Positions 33,801-46,127 of a stretch of 64,000 nucleotides of DNA are shown piece by piece (the first letter of the stretch is position 1; every line of letters begins with the position of its first letter). The notes beneath the pieces are model-generated. The model saw nothing but the letters and a program-made list of their open reading frames with translations, was not told the origin of the DNA and did no database searches. Both the position numbers and the translations under genes were made by a program. Origin of the DNA: Carallia brachiata (taxonomy: Eukaryota; Streptophyta; Magnoliopsida; Malpighiales; Rhizophoraceae); contig JADCRB010000016.1 in NCBI GenBank assembly GCA_021464245.1, positions 6,565,250 to 6,629,249 of the forward strand. The letters run 5' to 3'.

Positions 33801-36800
33801 AGGACTTTTTAAAGGAAAAAGGAGTGGATAGATTGCCCATTTGGTCACGGCCTTTGCACAGAAACAAAAGAAGAATCGCATGACCGCTGTTGTTGTTGTT
33901 GCTTCTGCTGTTTTTGCTGGTGCAACTTTTTGGGATTGCCTCTGCGTTACGTCCATGCAAAATGGATAAGTTTTAGATTTCTGGGATATATGGGATAGGA
34001 ATGGTCTGAATGGATAAGTGGAATTTTATTTCTTGGTTATTTGTCTTTGTCTCTCATGCCTTTCTATGGTCATGCAAAACAACATGCAATTTTAATTTTA
34101 CCAAGCAAAAGGGACTTTCCACCGTTTTGTTTGTCCTTAGCCTCATCTTGCTGATCCCACTTGGATTAGACTCCCTCCAAGTCAAGCACTCGATTTTGTT
34201 GCCACTTAATTTATAACTTATAGTAAGATTTAAAATTTAAACTTCAGATATTGCTAATAGTTGAATCTTACCCCTATGACCAATGGTTGTGGTATAGTGG
34301 TTAGAAGATTTCACTTGTGTCATGTGGTCATAAGATTGAATTATTGTCAAAGAATTTGACGGGGTAGAACATACATTTAGCTTCGTACAATTACGAGAGA
34401 AACAAATAATCATTGTCTACCACTTTGAAATTTGGTTTTTCATGGATTTAATATAGAAGTCCAACTCACTATATAGTACAAATAGCTAGATTCTTCTTAA
34501 TTATGGGATGTCAACCTTATTTTCTCATTTAATAGAGGAAAATAAAATCTGCCCCTGTGAAACTACTGGATAAAAATAAAATAACTTAGGCTTCTTATAA
34601 ATTTAGGAGAACGTTTGCTTCTTTCTTCTCTATTCTTGCAGACCATTTTCTTTCTCTTTTATTATTGTATGGTCTTCTTCTTTTTGCTGTCAGTTTATTT
34701 TTTGAAGTGTTTTTGCATGATATTCAAAATCAACTTAAATCAAAATTTCGCCAAAATAGAATCAAACCAATGTGAAGAGAGATCATTATACAAAAGGAGT
34801 ACTAGTGTGCAATATTCGATCAAAAAAGGTATCATTGTGCAAGTATAAAATGTTTTTCTTATGAAAGAATTGCCTAAATGTGATAACAAGATTTTTTTTT
34901 TTTTGGTAGTTTTCCAAAAAAAAAAAACAACAAGAAGAAAAAACCATTACGTAACTTTCCACGATTGGTTATCTCTCTATTAATAATTATGAAAGCGTTT
35001 GGTTTAATTTTTAAGGAGTAAAAGTACGAAGAATAATATTTAATATTTTTTTAAAAAAAGTCGTCGTTTGTTTTGTTGATGGTCTCTCTCAAAGGCCAAA
35101 AATTAGCTTAGAATTATTTTTTGATTTAAACAATTGCTAACGGATAATATAGAATTAAAATACCTTGGTTACCCAACACTTTATAAATTTTTTTCCATCT
35201 CTCTAGAGTTTTACGTATGGCTCAAATAATCATTTTACAATTTAAACAACAACAAGAAGTATTAATCTACTCAAATACTACAAGTTTATTTTATTTATCA
35301 TTAACAATAATTAGTAACAGATATTGGAAATCAGTAACATCAATCAACATTAACAAAACCAACACAAAACCTAAATTTGCAAAGAAAAGGAATTGGCTTC
35401 TTTGATGAACTATATTATCAAAGTCTAGCTCATGTAGAATTTCAAATGATCAAAGGGAGCTTCTCGTATGGCATAACATAGATCCCAGCCTACCTAAACT
35501 CATAATAGCCCAATTAGAATTGATTTCTGCACTTCTGTAAAGTATATTTCTTAAAACTGGATTGAACCAGAAAATCAGTGAACTGATTGCAAGTCCAGCT
35601 TGATTTGTTGAAATAACCGGACATGACAATAATTTGAAGAAAATTATTTGATTGAGATTGACCTAAACAGCCTTACTTGATGGCTGGACTGTAAACAAGG
35701 CAGTTTTAAGAACCCAAACAAAAAAAAAAAAAAAAAAAACGTTTTTTTAATATACTATAAAACTATAAGTTATTTTGAAAAGAATTGACCTTTGGTGATC
35801 AGATGGATGACCCAACAAATTAAAACCTTCTTGAGTAAGGGTCCGATTCGATTTAAAATCTTTACATAAAAATGACCCTTTTTGTATCAAATTTTGAAAG
35901 GTTCATGTGGCTACGCGCCAAACTTCCGGAGATGAGTAAGTGGGCAACGACGCCATGAATTATGAGACTACTGATATTCGGAAGTCACACAGGTTTTGAC
36001 TAATTCAGGTCAAAGTGGATGAATTCACAAGGGAGGTAAAATTATCTTAACACTCATATACTTTATTCATAAGATTCAAATTAAAATTTTATTTAAGGAA
36101 CTAAACTCACCGTCACTGAAAATTAAAAACGTTGTCGTGAATCTATTACTATCTGCCCGTGGTATTAATCTTCTATTGGGCTAAGATTGACCGCAGCGCT
36201 AAACAGGCTGGCCTTATCAATGCACTTAGTATTGCTAACAACAATTGTTTGTCTTTGTAAACTTGCTCTCGAACCGCCCGCCTTAAAGCAGGTAGTTACT
36301 GGCCGGTTTACCCATTTGGGGCGGAAGTTCGAAATTCCACTCCTTTTTCCTTTTCCTTTTAGTTTTACTGGCTTGGTCCTTCGAAAAAAAAAAAAAAAAA
36401 AAACTTGATCTCAGAAATTACTTTTCAAGATGTACCAAAAAAAAAAAAAACAGAAATTACTTTTCATGCATTGCTGAAGCATCAAATCAAGTGTCCCTCT
36501 TGGGCACACGAGTCGTGAGGACAAATTTTTGCTACGTAAACTGCTAAACGAAAACTTGCTTTGCCACTAATGCTTCCCATCAAGCCCATTTGATTCGATT
36601 GCCCTTTCAAGTATCATTATTATTTTGATATAAGTAGTTTAAGAAATAGAAAAGGTATACGTTGGCCGGAAAAGTAACAAGCCAGAAAGTGTCTGATAAA
36701 TGCTCATCTGGGGATATACATCTCCATGAGCATTTTAACAAGCAAGTACCAATTCCTCAGAAAAAAAACCAAGCAAGTACCAAGCTGCGTGTCCAGCAGT

Positions 36801-37400
36801 TCAAGTACATCACTTTGAGAGGAATCTTCAACTTGTTTTCTCTTCCATGAAAGAACTATGGTTATCCGGCTATTCCATTAGCCCGGGATTTTGTATGAAT
36901 TTATCATGCCAAAGAGGGTTTCTTGGCCACGTGTCAACCTATTCCAAAGTCCCAACCTATTCCAGAGTCCAGTTCATGTATACCATGGAAAGTTGCTGTC
37001 AGCTTTCAATGAAATTTAAGTGACTAAGACAACCTTGGGATGATTGTGATCATTAAGAAAAAGGGTGCAGAAGACTGAACATATGTGACAAGCCAACCAC
37101 ATTATCTCATGAAGAATACATTTATGCTGGATCAGACCAACAAAATCACAATTATCTACAAGCATTTTGTTACAAAATATGTTCCTCGACTCAAATCAAG
37201 GGAAGTCACCTCGCCTTCTTCTTTTTCAATTTTTTTCCCCCTTTTTTACATGGAAAACAGCTCAAACATTCCTACATGATTACCTGAATACAACATCCCT
37301 CATGGAAAGATTGGAGGAATATGCCAAATTGCAGAACATATTAGACAGAGATATTTCATCAATTGAATGAGATACACCTTCGAGGCCAATAATTGCTGCT
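30826..37400. other. Intergenic region without a supported gene
   Basis: The transporter's 3' UTR occupies roughly the first 200 bases. After that the region is AT-rich. SINE-like pieces: 31745-31829 (GTTGAGTTCGAGTCTCAATTCG, then a 15-A tail) and 34284-34380 (TGGTTGTGGTATAGTGGTTAGAAG, similar to a tRNA A box). 36180-36403 is a GC-richer block with B-box-like AAGTTCGAAATTCC that ends in 18-19 A; it may be a SINE or another short retroposed sequence. The open stretch 33094-33366 has no recognised domain. Confidence 0.4.
36180..36403 (+). repeat. Possible short retroposon with A tail
   Basis: A GC-richer block (CTCTCGAACCGCCCGCC, TGGCCGGTTTACCC) with a B-box-like GTTCGAAATTCC about 70 bases before a run of A at 36386-36404. 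Composition and the A tail suggest a SINE or a retroposed transcript. No target-site duplication was confirmed. Confidence 0.35.
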
Positions 37401-40207
37401 CTATACCGAGTCCACTCCTTCGACCTGCTGTCGAGCAAGGTATCTCTCCCGTCGTTCTTTCTACACCATGAGATCAGACAAGATTAAGGACCCATAACTG
37501 AAGAAAGATACATAACAAGAGTTTGTGAATGTATATAACTCACCCCATTCATCGATTACAAGTCCTTCACCAATAATCTTTGGACCTGAATCTTCTGGAG
37601 GTTTCTTGCGTGCCTCAACTGCAGCATCAGCATCAGCCAATTGGCGCTTCAACTTGTCCAAAGCCTAAATGAATGGAGATGCCCATAAAGGCATGTTCTT
37701 TCAGTTTTCACCCCAAGCATGTCAGAGGCATAGAAAGTTCCAAAAAGGAACACAAACAGAAGCACAAAAGCTAGCATCCATTAATATTGTGTAATCACCA
37801 TTACTTACCGGACTGGTACGCCCTGGATCCAGAAAAACAACCCTCAGTATTTGCTCTATCATGACTTTATCCTTCTGCTCATCAAACTGCAGGATAAAAT
37901 ATTGGCAGCCATTTGAGGACACTATAAAAGAATGCAGAGACACTCGAATAAACATTCATAGAAGACATGTTTCAGAGGATACGCAGTCTGTAACAATCAC
38001 ATGGAAGCAGCACAGTAACTCAAAATCCAATTAAAACTGAAACTTGAACTTCACTCATTCCAGAATCTAAAACAGGAAAATAGCTTGTCCAAGAAAGAAG
38101 CAGTTACAATACATTCCTAATAAGTACTAGCTTCAATGCAAGACCCATATGTCAATTATATAGGGCCTGTATTGACATCCCATAACCTTGGCGACAGAAA
38201 ATACCCTTCACTGAAATCCTAATCCTGAAATATGAATTCCACTTCAATGCTTTATGAGCCAACAAAACTGTTGCTGCAGATGATCCTAAAATCAAGGTTA
38301 ATTAATGCACTAAGGAAGTCACGCGTTCAGAACACATTATCCACAGCCACGGCGAATAACATGACATCAAAATCAATTGCAGCTTTTATCAAAGTAAAAT
38401 CTCAATACCAAATGTAAGTAAAGGATAAGCACTCTACGCACCAGCTCAGGCACATAGTCCATGGCCCCTTTGACCTTCAAACTCATAATTTTGAACTTAA
38501 CCCTGCTCTTCTGTTCCATTGGTTTCTCATTATTTTCTGGGAGCTCAACAAACTTGAACACTAGCCAAAATCAAAAAGTTATTATACTAGAATGGGCACA
38601 ACCAGATAAATGACAATTTAGACACACTCTCTGAATCACCATAACATTAGTGAAATATGCAGGGATAAGTACCTGTTGCAATGATACTTTCTCCAGGCGA
38701 GAGTATAGCCCCTGGGGGACGCATGAAGCAGCTTTTTGGTGCTGTTGTTTGAAACTAAAGAAATGAAGCCAAATCAGTACACGGTTAAGCCACTTATTTA
38801 TCATGACAATGAATATACCCATGAAAATGCAGACCTATTTGGGTTAAAAAAAAGCACAAATTCTAAAATGGGAAAATCTAAAAGTGGCCACTTTCAAAAA
38901 TATACAAACTGACAAAATGATAATTATACAAGTCTAATGCAGCACCTTGAAAGCTACATGGGACTTGCTGGAATTTTTAATCTTGATGGCACTTCTAACC
39001 TGCTTGCCAGGTTCATCTGTCAAAGACATAAAGCACCGAGCACAAGATAAATAAGTCATCTAGGAACTATACGTAACTCCACTAGTAAATTTGATAATAC
39101 AATTCATTAATATCAAGGGATGAAAGAGATTAAGACCCAAAAGTTGCATTGCAAGGAACACCTTTATATCTATTCCAGGCAAAATCCACTATGCAAAAGA
39201 TATTTGGAAGTTTCTCCAATTTGGAGGGAAAGAACACAACAATAACCAATTGATCAAAAGCAACTACAAATGTAGATCAAATTCGCCCCCTTAATTCCAA
39301 AGTTCACCTCAGTGCAGCCAAATTTTTTAAAGCATATAAACTGTTTTTTTAGGCCAACTTCCTCTGCAGTTCATTTACACAATCCAAGCTCCTATCTTGA
39401 AAAATAATCGCGGAACACGAGCAATGCTATTTAGTCTAAGTGAGTTTCAAACAACTTGTCTGATTCTCACTAACAAAATAATCACTCTTATCACTTTATT
39501 AGTTTGTAATCGAGCAAGTTTCGAGAAACTCATTGCGATTACTCGTAGAAACACACGCTTAATGCTTAACTTTGCAAGTGAAAAGCCCTTCTTTTCTCTG
39601 TCTATACCCAATAGATGCTGAAGAAGAACTCCTAGAAAAAATAAGGTGTCCTGTGCACGAGACTCCCCATTTGTGGGGATGTCGAAAGGGTCGATGTACG
39701 CAGTCTTTTCTTTGTTTTCAACAAAGAGACAGAATGTTTCTAGAATTTCACTACATCAGTAACCTTTCCCTTACATCAAAGCTCGCCTTTCAAGAAGAAC
39801 TACTAATAACAGATTGCAAAAATCGCGATCTCCAGAAACAGATCTCAGCCTCGCGTCACGCGTTCAGATCAAATCAAATTTGAAGAACAAGACTTACAAG
39901 GAAAGTAGAGCTTGGTGGACGGATCGAGCTTGAGGCGGCGACGGGTCGGGCAGGAGCGACCGGGCAACAGAAGAGACCGAGGTGGAAGCGTGGGCGGCGG
40001 ATTCGACAACGCTTCGTGTTGCGCGCTGCCGTAGCCGCCGTGGTAGTGGTGCGACGCCGTAGAAGAGGACGTGGACGGCGTCGTATTCCCGTTGTTGTTG
40101 TTGTTGTTGCCGCCGCCGCGAAACGGCAGCTTGAAGAATCCCCAGACTTTGTTGTTGTCGCTGTTGTTATCGTTGTCGGACGGCGCCTTGTGGTCGGCTA
40201 TGGCCAT
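37401..40207 (-). CDS. Vesicle-associated (VAP/MSP-domain) protein, plant VAP4 type, seven exons, 278 aa
   Basis: Exons in transcript order: 39898-40207, 38946-39016, 38673-38754, 38442-38560, 37809-37886, 37544-37664 and 37401-37456; the phases add to 837 bp with no stop. The N-terminus (MAIADHK, then KVWGFFKLPFR, an Asn tract near residues 33-40, and Ser/Pro-rich linker) resembles plant VAP4-1/4-2 proteins. From about residue 88 comes the MSP domain: TRRRLKLDPSTKLYFPYEPG, then RSAIKIKNSSKSHVAFKFQT, MRPPGAILSPGES and VKFKIMSLKVKG. The C-terminus has KLKRQLADADAAVEARKKPP, a short coiled coil, and ends ERRERYLARQQVEGVDSV. There is no membrane anchor. MSP domains bind FFAT-type motifs and link ER membranes to partners. 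The last acceptor needs AAAG/AACG rather than the TAG four bases earlier to keep frame. Confidence 0.93.
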
Positions 40208-40450
40208 GGATTGTCGGCTGTGGTTTCTCTCAGATCATGCAACAAACGGCGTCGTTTTTTTGGAGTCAATAGAGCAGAGGCTGAGGGAAGCAGAAAGGAA
40301 TGCTAGCGGGAGTCGGACTCCGGGAAGAGGATTAATAGGATTTAATTGGCCGCAAGGATCTCGAACGACGTCGTTTAAATCTGGATAATGATAAATTATA
40401 AATTATGAATTATGATGATGCTTTTCATTTCACCTCCCACTGTTGACCCA
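40208..40450 (-). promoter_or_regulatory. Promoter/leader region of the VAP gene with ACGT palindromes
   Basis: Upstream of the VAP start codon are CGGCGTCGTTTTTT (near 40247) and AACGACGTCGTTTAAA (40363-40378). The second holds the perfect palindrome AACGACGTCGTT. This ACGACGTCGT-type motif is frequent near plant transcription starts and contains an ACGT core that bZIP factors can bind. Function here is inferred from position only. Confidence 0.4.
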
Positions 40451-42031
40451 GTGGGCGGGGCGGCAGGCACTGCTTCTGTCCTACGTACATTTCCCGTTGG
40501 CTAGGTTGGCCTTTTGACTTTGTAGGCAAAATGTTAGATTTGCTTTGTTTTGTTATGTGTTTTTTCTTTTAAGATTACCTCGTATCTAATTTATTAAATT
40601 AATTAATTTAAACTAATTTGGATAAGATTTTGAAGTATAAACAATAATGTGTAGCAGCTTACACATTTCAAGGATTGAACCCATAGAACACACAGCTCGC
40701 ATAAGTTTAACGTTTTACAAATTCATGTTAGGAAAAAAGTTGATAATCGAAAAATAAGTTATCAGAAGAATATTTATAATGTAACAATTATTGTTATTTA
40801 TATAATAATATTAATAAATGTGTAAAAGAAAATAATTTTTTTTCTTTTTTTAGTTACACATTATATTAATATAGTTATAAAATTTTTTTAATTTATTACA
40901 TTAAAGATATTTTTCCAAACTTCTTTTTTCGGTCTATGTAATGGGATTTTTCATGTTATTGCAAAGGTTGAAATTCATGACTTTGTGTAAAAATATTTTG
41001 AGTATGTACGGTTAAATCACAACGATTAGTATTGCTTTTAAATGTATCAAACTTCTAGTTTTTCTTTATCGATTATTCTTTGCTGTGAATCATAACTTAT
41101 TTGTTTGGTTGACAACATTTGAATTTCCACATGGTTTTCAAATATTAACATAAATGATTCATTTTTTATTAAATCCAGCGAATAAAAAATGTCATGCACT
41201 AGTATTTAATCACAATATTTAAAAAAATTATTTATTTTTTTATAAAAAAATATATGAGTGACACCTCATAAATTTATTAGTGAAAATTACACTATTTACC
41301 TACTTTCGAGTATAATAAATAAGAATTATTATATTGAACTACTGAACAAATATACTTTTAAAATCTAACAAAAATTACCAAATTACTTTTACAACTATAT
41401 ATAAACAAACATATATTTAACTTTGCCTTAAGACTCGGGGCATTTGAATCAACATCGAACACTTTAATCCGGAGTGACTTTGCACCACCACAAAAAATAT
41501 ATATTTCATAGACTCCAGCAGGACTACATTAATATTTTAATCGTTAGAATGTGCTCAATTGATTAGGTTCAATTAAGTGGGGTCACAACACAACTAAACA
41601 AAAGAGTGGTTACAATGCACCTTCGCGGGGATAACAGAGAAGTGGGATGGAATCTAACTAAAATTGACCGATCATTCCAAGATTTAGTTTCCCTCTTAAC
41701 CGCCAGTCAATCACGCCTGAAGTCAAGGCAGAATTGGTCTTACAACACAAATTCGAGAAAGGAGCAAAGCTACAGGCAGCAGGTAAAAGTTTCATGGTAA
41801 TAGAGTGAGAATAACTCGTTCGATATCTCGCACGTCATAATTTAGTAAAAAAATTTATTAAATTTTAAAAAATAAATATATGAATTATTAGATAATTTAT
41901 ACGATTTTGTATGCCTTTTATTGTATTTCTACATAGTCAAGTCTATTATTAATATGAAATAAGTTTATTATTAAATCACTAGTTATTGAAAAGTCCAAAT
42001 CTGGATTAGTAATAAAAAAAATAGTCCGCTA

Positions 42032-42118
42032 TCCTCTTATTGCCTTGATGGCAATACACCGATGACCTTACCAAGGTCATGGGTTCGAGGAATGGTAGCA
42101 TCAAAATAAAAAAAAATA
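42032..42118 (+). repeat. SINE-like fragment
   Basis: A short segment containing GATGGCAATACACCGATGACC and the B-box-like GGTCATGGGTTCGAGG, then AGCATC and an A-rich tail (AAAATAAAAAAAAATAG). This is the layout of tRNA-derived plant SINEs. The A box is weak and flanking duplications were not established. Confidence 0.35.
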
Positions 42119-42154
42119 GTCCAATAAGGTCACTAATTTTTTAAATAATACACG

Positions 42155-42455
42155 AATGAGTTAGTACATGAAATCACCGATAATTAACGAGTTTGCAACT
42201 GATGGAATGAGATTCATTTATTTTAATCAGCATTTTATATTTTCGTGGCAAAAGTCACTTAAATTTAGACAACATTAATTTATTGGTTGGACTTGAGTGA
42301 TTTTTATCATTTAAATGTTAAAATTCTTTTTATTGTTGTCATATAAATGTTAAATGTTGTCTAAATTTTAGTCATTTTTAACATATAAATATAAAATATT
42401 AATTTAAATAAGTAAATTGCTTCATGTCAATTACTAACTCATCAATTGTTAAATT
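42155..42455. mobile_element. Imperfect inverted repeat, MITE-like
   Basis: The left arm from about 42155 (GAGTTAGTACATG .. TTTATATTTTCGTGGCAAAAGTCA .. TTTAGACAACATT) is mirrored by the right arm AATGTTGTCTAAATTTTAGTCATTTTTAAC .. CATGTCAATTACTAACTC ending near 42440. Arm length is about 130 bp with a short centre. There is no coding sequence. It is likely a decayed foldback or MITE copy. Confidence 0.5.
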
Positions 42456-43268
42456 TTATAGACTCTTTTTTTTTTAAGTTAGTAACATTTTAAAATTAGT
42501 AACATTATTTGAACTATTTTTTTTTTTTGTTACTGATGTACATTTAAGTCTTTTAATAATTACTTATTCAATTATAAACAATCTCTTATAATATCGCATA
42601 ATAAAATGCGTACGACTTCAGGTGGACTTATATGAAAAAGAAATGGACACATTCTGGCACGTTGTGATCGTGGACTAACCCGCTAATAAAAATCTACGAC
42701 GATACTGTATGATCTCCCTTAGAAAGTCTGCTAGCATGATTTTTTTTTTTTTTTTTTACAAGAAAACGAAAAAAATAATCATCAATATATAAATTATTAT
42801 ACTTATATTAAAATTGAGGTTCTGTTATCGTTGTCATTCAATATTTTCAACTGAGAGAATACATCACACAAATATTGTGGGTCTGAGTAAACTTCTCATA
42901 CACCCGATTTCAGTGTTAACGAATATTAAACTAATAATACATAAAGTAATAAATTTTTTAATATGAAAGACATAATCACTGAAATTCAAATTCAAACAAA
43001 TACAATAAAAGTACACCAAATTACCAACCAAAATATCATATCAAGTAATTGATATGATTATCGATACATCTCTTGTTTTACGTATATTTTATTGCCTAAA
43101 TTTAAAAAGAGGTGTAAACATGATCAGATGCGCAAAAACAAAAATATGGACGTAAACATGATGTGGTACGAGAAAAATTATAATATTGATTTTTTTTTAT
43201 CTTTTATCAATTTATATGTTCATCAATATTAACTGTTTTTATACCAATGCATAAGGATACTCAGAATT

Positions 43269-43426
43269 AGTGACGGATGTAGAATAATTTTTTACATAAA
43301 AAAAAAAAAACATTAATGTTAGGATATTGAACTTAGGACTTGGGGCATAAAACAAATTCTATCGTTGGGCTAAATCTTATAAATTTTTAAGCAATTAAGC
43401 AATTGCCTCCCATAGGTCCGCTCCGC
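43269..43426. mobile_element. Short hAT-like MITE with 8-bp target duplication
   Basis: A 158-bp segment starting AGTGACGGATGTAG and ending ATAGGTCCGCTCCGC. The ends are imperfect inverted copies of the same GGCGGA(C/T)-type terminus as the other hAT-like copies in this window. Flanking octamers TCAGAATT (43261-43268) and TTAGAATT (43427-43434) match at 7 of 8 positions. The interior differs from the larger copies, so it is a separate, shorter derivative. Confidence 0.6.
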
Positions 43427-43712
43427 TTAGAATTAAATTCATTGTCTGTTTACGCTTTCTAGTTTTCTATATATCGAATACTTTTGATTACATGCCATGT
43501 TAATTCGCTGGTCCTAGAAGATCTAGCACAATTTAGTAGCGTACTTTATTATTATTATTATTATTATTATTCGATAACATTGGAATAAGAAAAGAAAAGG
43601 CTAACAAGTAAAACACATAAGACTAATGGATCTAATTAGCTACCTCTGCAAAGGGCGACCCCCACTGAATATCAAGATTAGCAAATAATGCATTCTTTCG
43701 AGAGAAGAAGAC

Positions 43713-44450
43713 CATGACGAAGTTAGAAAAATTTTTAAGGAGGCAAATTTGTATGTTTAAATATAATAATAAAAATAATATATATTTTAAAAATAAAATT
43801 GTTTATTTAGATTAATAAACATTATAATATTCCGTAAAAAATTTAAAATATTTTTTATTTTGCATATTATAAAAAATTTTTTTTTATGAATAATAATAAA
43901 ATCATTTAATTATTTGTTTATCGTATGATTGCACAATCAATTTTTATATTATATTCATAAACAAATAACTAAATAAATCGATACCATAATTGTTGAATGG
44001 GTACAAATAAAACTAATTTTATAAATATATATATTTTTAATAATATTTTTCTATATGTTTATTATTAATAATTTATTTTATTAAAAAATAAGAATACTTT
44101 AAAAAGAATAATTTATTTTTTCATTACATATACTGTAAAAAGAAATAACAAGAGGAAGACAAAGGATAAAAAAAAAACGCAAATAAGAAAATGACAATAG
44201 GAGGGCAAAAAATCAAAATAAAAAAAAAAAAAGAAGAGAATTTGAAGGAATAAGAGAAGAAAAAAGAAAGGAAGGCAAATAATTAAAAAAAAAACAAAGA
44301 AAAAGAAAGAAACAAATGAAAAAAAATAAAGAAAGAGGGGTGAAGGAATAAAATAGATTAAAAAAAGGGAAATAAAAAGAGTAGAGTGGGTGGGTATCCA
44401 ACTTGGGGTTAGAGTTAAAGGGGACAAAGTGTTTACCACTACGCAAAATA
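43713..44450. mobile_element. hAT-like non-autonomous element, decayed copy 3
   Basis: Begins CATGACGAAGTTAGAAAAAT, matching the start of the 12391 element with several substitutions. It then has AGGAGGCAAATTTGTATGTTTAAATATAATAATAAAAAT, shown here only as the shared pattern G-rich spot followed by GTAT(A/G)(A/T)ATATAATA. The AT-rich body follows, then a very purine-rich stretch from 44150 to 44380 that also occurs, shorter, near the right end of the other copies. The right terminus could not be fixed; 44450 is approximate. Confidence 0.5.
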
Positions 44451-44599
44451 CCACGATACTCCTAAATTGAAAAAAAATTAGCACAATAATTCCTTTTTTT
44501 ATAATGTATGTTGCAAGTTTTCATTCAGCTAAAAGGGGATGGACATATCAATTTTCAATCAGATATTATAATTTTATCTAGTGTAAGCTAAGAATCGAA

Positions 44600-45663
44600 C
44601 TATAATAATTTTTCGAAAATCCTTTTCCCAAGATAATCAAAGAGTCATATAGATAGTCGATAGCTCAGTTCCAATTGCTATGTTAATGCCACAAAAACCA
44701 TAAAAGCCAAACACCATCATCTTGTGCAACTCCTCTAAAGTTTGACAGTCCTAGTATGGCGTTGCATGCACGCCCACCAAAGTTAATTTTTAAGAAATAA
44801 AGGGCTCAATGGCTACCAAGCTATTAAAAAACCTCGCAGTAAAGAACCAAACTCAAGAATTTCCTTGTCAAGTTTTCCTTCACATAGAAATTACATATCT
44901 CCCAACCACAATGCCAGATAGCATACACCACATCAAGTGAGGCAAAGTTGCTATCAGAGGAGAGACTCTTGTTCCACCAATCCTATAGGAACTAGATGGT
45001 TGTGACAAATATAGTTTCAAAAGAAAAACCCCATAATGTAATCCAATTTTCTCTAGTGCAATAGCCATAATTTATGCCTTGAAAGTGGTTGAAGGGTGAT
45101 AATTAGAAAATAAGTATTGAAATATAATGCTACATACCCTATTTGTATGAGCACAATGTATAGTTATGCTCCAAATTCTCCTAATGTGTATGACATCTTT
45201 CACAAGTATCCACATCAGTCATTTAACGAATAAGCAATGTTCATTTGAAAGCATTGTTCATTTGTTGGAATTTTACCTTTCCATACAAGCATACAAATGA
45301 GCGCATAAATTGCAGCATTAAGAGCATCCAAATTCATTGCCAATTCTCAATCTCAGCGTCATCTAGATCAAATAAAACTTTATAAGTCGATTGAATAAAA
45401 AGCATCTTGACTGCTTCTCCAAACTAGCTTGTCACCATTGCTAACCTGAGAGGAAAGAAACATTCCTTGTAAATGTAGTTGAATGTTCTGTGGAAGGTTA
45501 CTAGCCAAGAGGTGCCAATTCCATTCCATGCTGTTAGTTATATAGTCATTATTTATCCAGTCCAACCCCTCTAAGAGACACCATCTATTTCTAGCAATGG
45601 ATTGCTCAAGACCCAACCAATAGTTTAGAATTTGATGCTCATCCCATCATCAACACACCAACA
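44600..45663 (-). mobile_element. LINE, 3' part (after reverse transcriptase, with RNase H traces)
   Basis: On the minus strand, 45616-45380 reads LEQSIARNRWCLLEGLDWIN, then WNWHLLASNLPQNIQLHLQG and SNGDKLVWRSSQDAFY. This is the linker pattern of plant L1-type ORF2 proteins (W..LL...LP..I...I; D.L.W..S..G.FS). Further down, in broken frames, 44720-44630 shows an RNase H-like pattern (G.NIAIGTELS.IYM.L). It joins the segment at 48498-49770 across the nested Copia element: the two ends continue the same ORF2 region. Many stops show it is dead. Confidence 0.65.
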
Positions 45664-46127
45664 TGTTGGTTTAGAAAGCAAAGATGAACTTGAATAGTGA
45701 ACTTAAGACAGTAAGGCAGAGGAGAGAATGAAGAAGAACTAGAGAATTTTTTGGGCCATTAAGCACCCTAAATGACTTTATTACTTATGTTTATATGAGA
45801 GTTTAGAGCGACAAAAGTAAGTAACAAAGTACAATGAGTCATGCTCTTGATAAGTACATAACTTACATAATGAGATTAACCACAAACAAAGCAAAGTCTA
45901 TACTTTGCAGAAACTAAACTTGACCATAACCTACTTAATCATGAGGTTACAACAAAATATCTTAAACCAAACTAACCATACAAACAAACTAGTAGCGCAA
46001 GTGACTAAAGATTGAACTAAAATATTCCCATTCCAAAAAGATCACTCTTTTGCCAGGTTGAGACCAACTATCATAACATGAATTCCCACCACAAGATTCT
46101 TGCAATGTTCAAGAACAATCTCCTTCA
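45664..46127 (-). mobile_element. 3' LTR of the nested Copia element
   Basis: A 464-bp repeat, TGTTGGTTTAGAAAGC at the left and ACAATCTCCTTCA at the right, closely similar to 47992-48497. It has TG..CA ends. Read on the minus strand (the element's sense), AAAGAAGGAG directly before it, inside the element at 46128-46137, is a good polypurine tract. Confidence 0.8.

Larger units (their letters stand above)
40451..43260. other. Intergenic region with an inverted-repeat element and a SINE-like piece
   Basis: No gene is supported. 42032-42115 has a tRNA-like B box (CATGGGTTCGAGG) followed by an A-rich tail and is SINE-like. An imperfect inverted repeat spans 42155-42450 and has its own entry. 41600-41800 is an open stretch without any known domain. 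The rest is AT-rich. Confidence 0.4.

Noticed and set aside
40016..40388. Plus-strand frames of about 100 codons opposite the first VAP exon
   Set aside because: Their Val/Arg/Leu runs are the reverse reading of the Asn- and Gly-rich VAP N-terminus and its leader.
44113..44484. 123-codon minus-strand frame rich in Phe and Leu
   Set aside because: It reads a purine-rich low-complexity stretch of a hAT-like copy; it resembles a membrane protein only because of poly-A/G composition.
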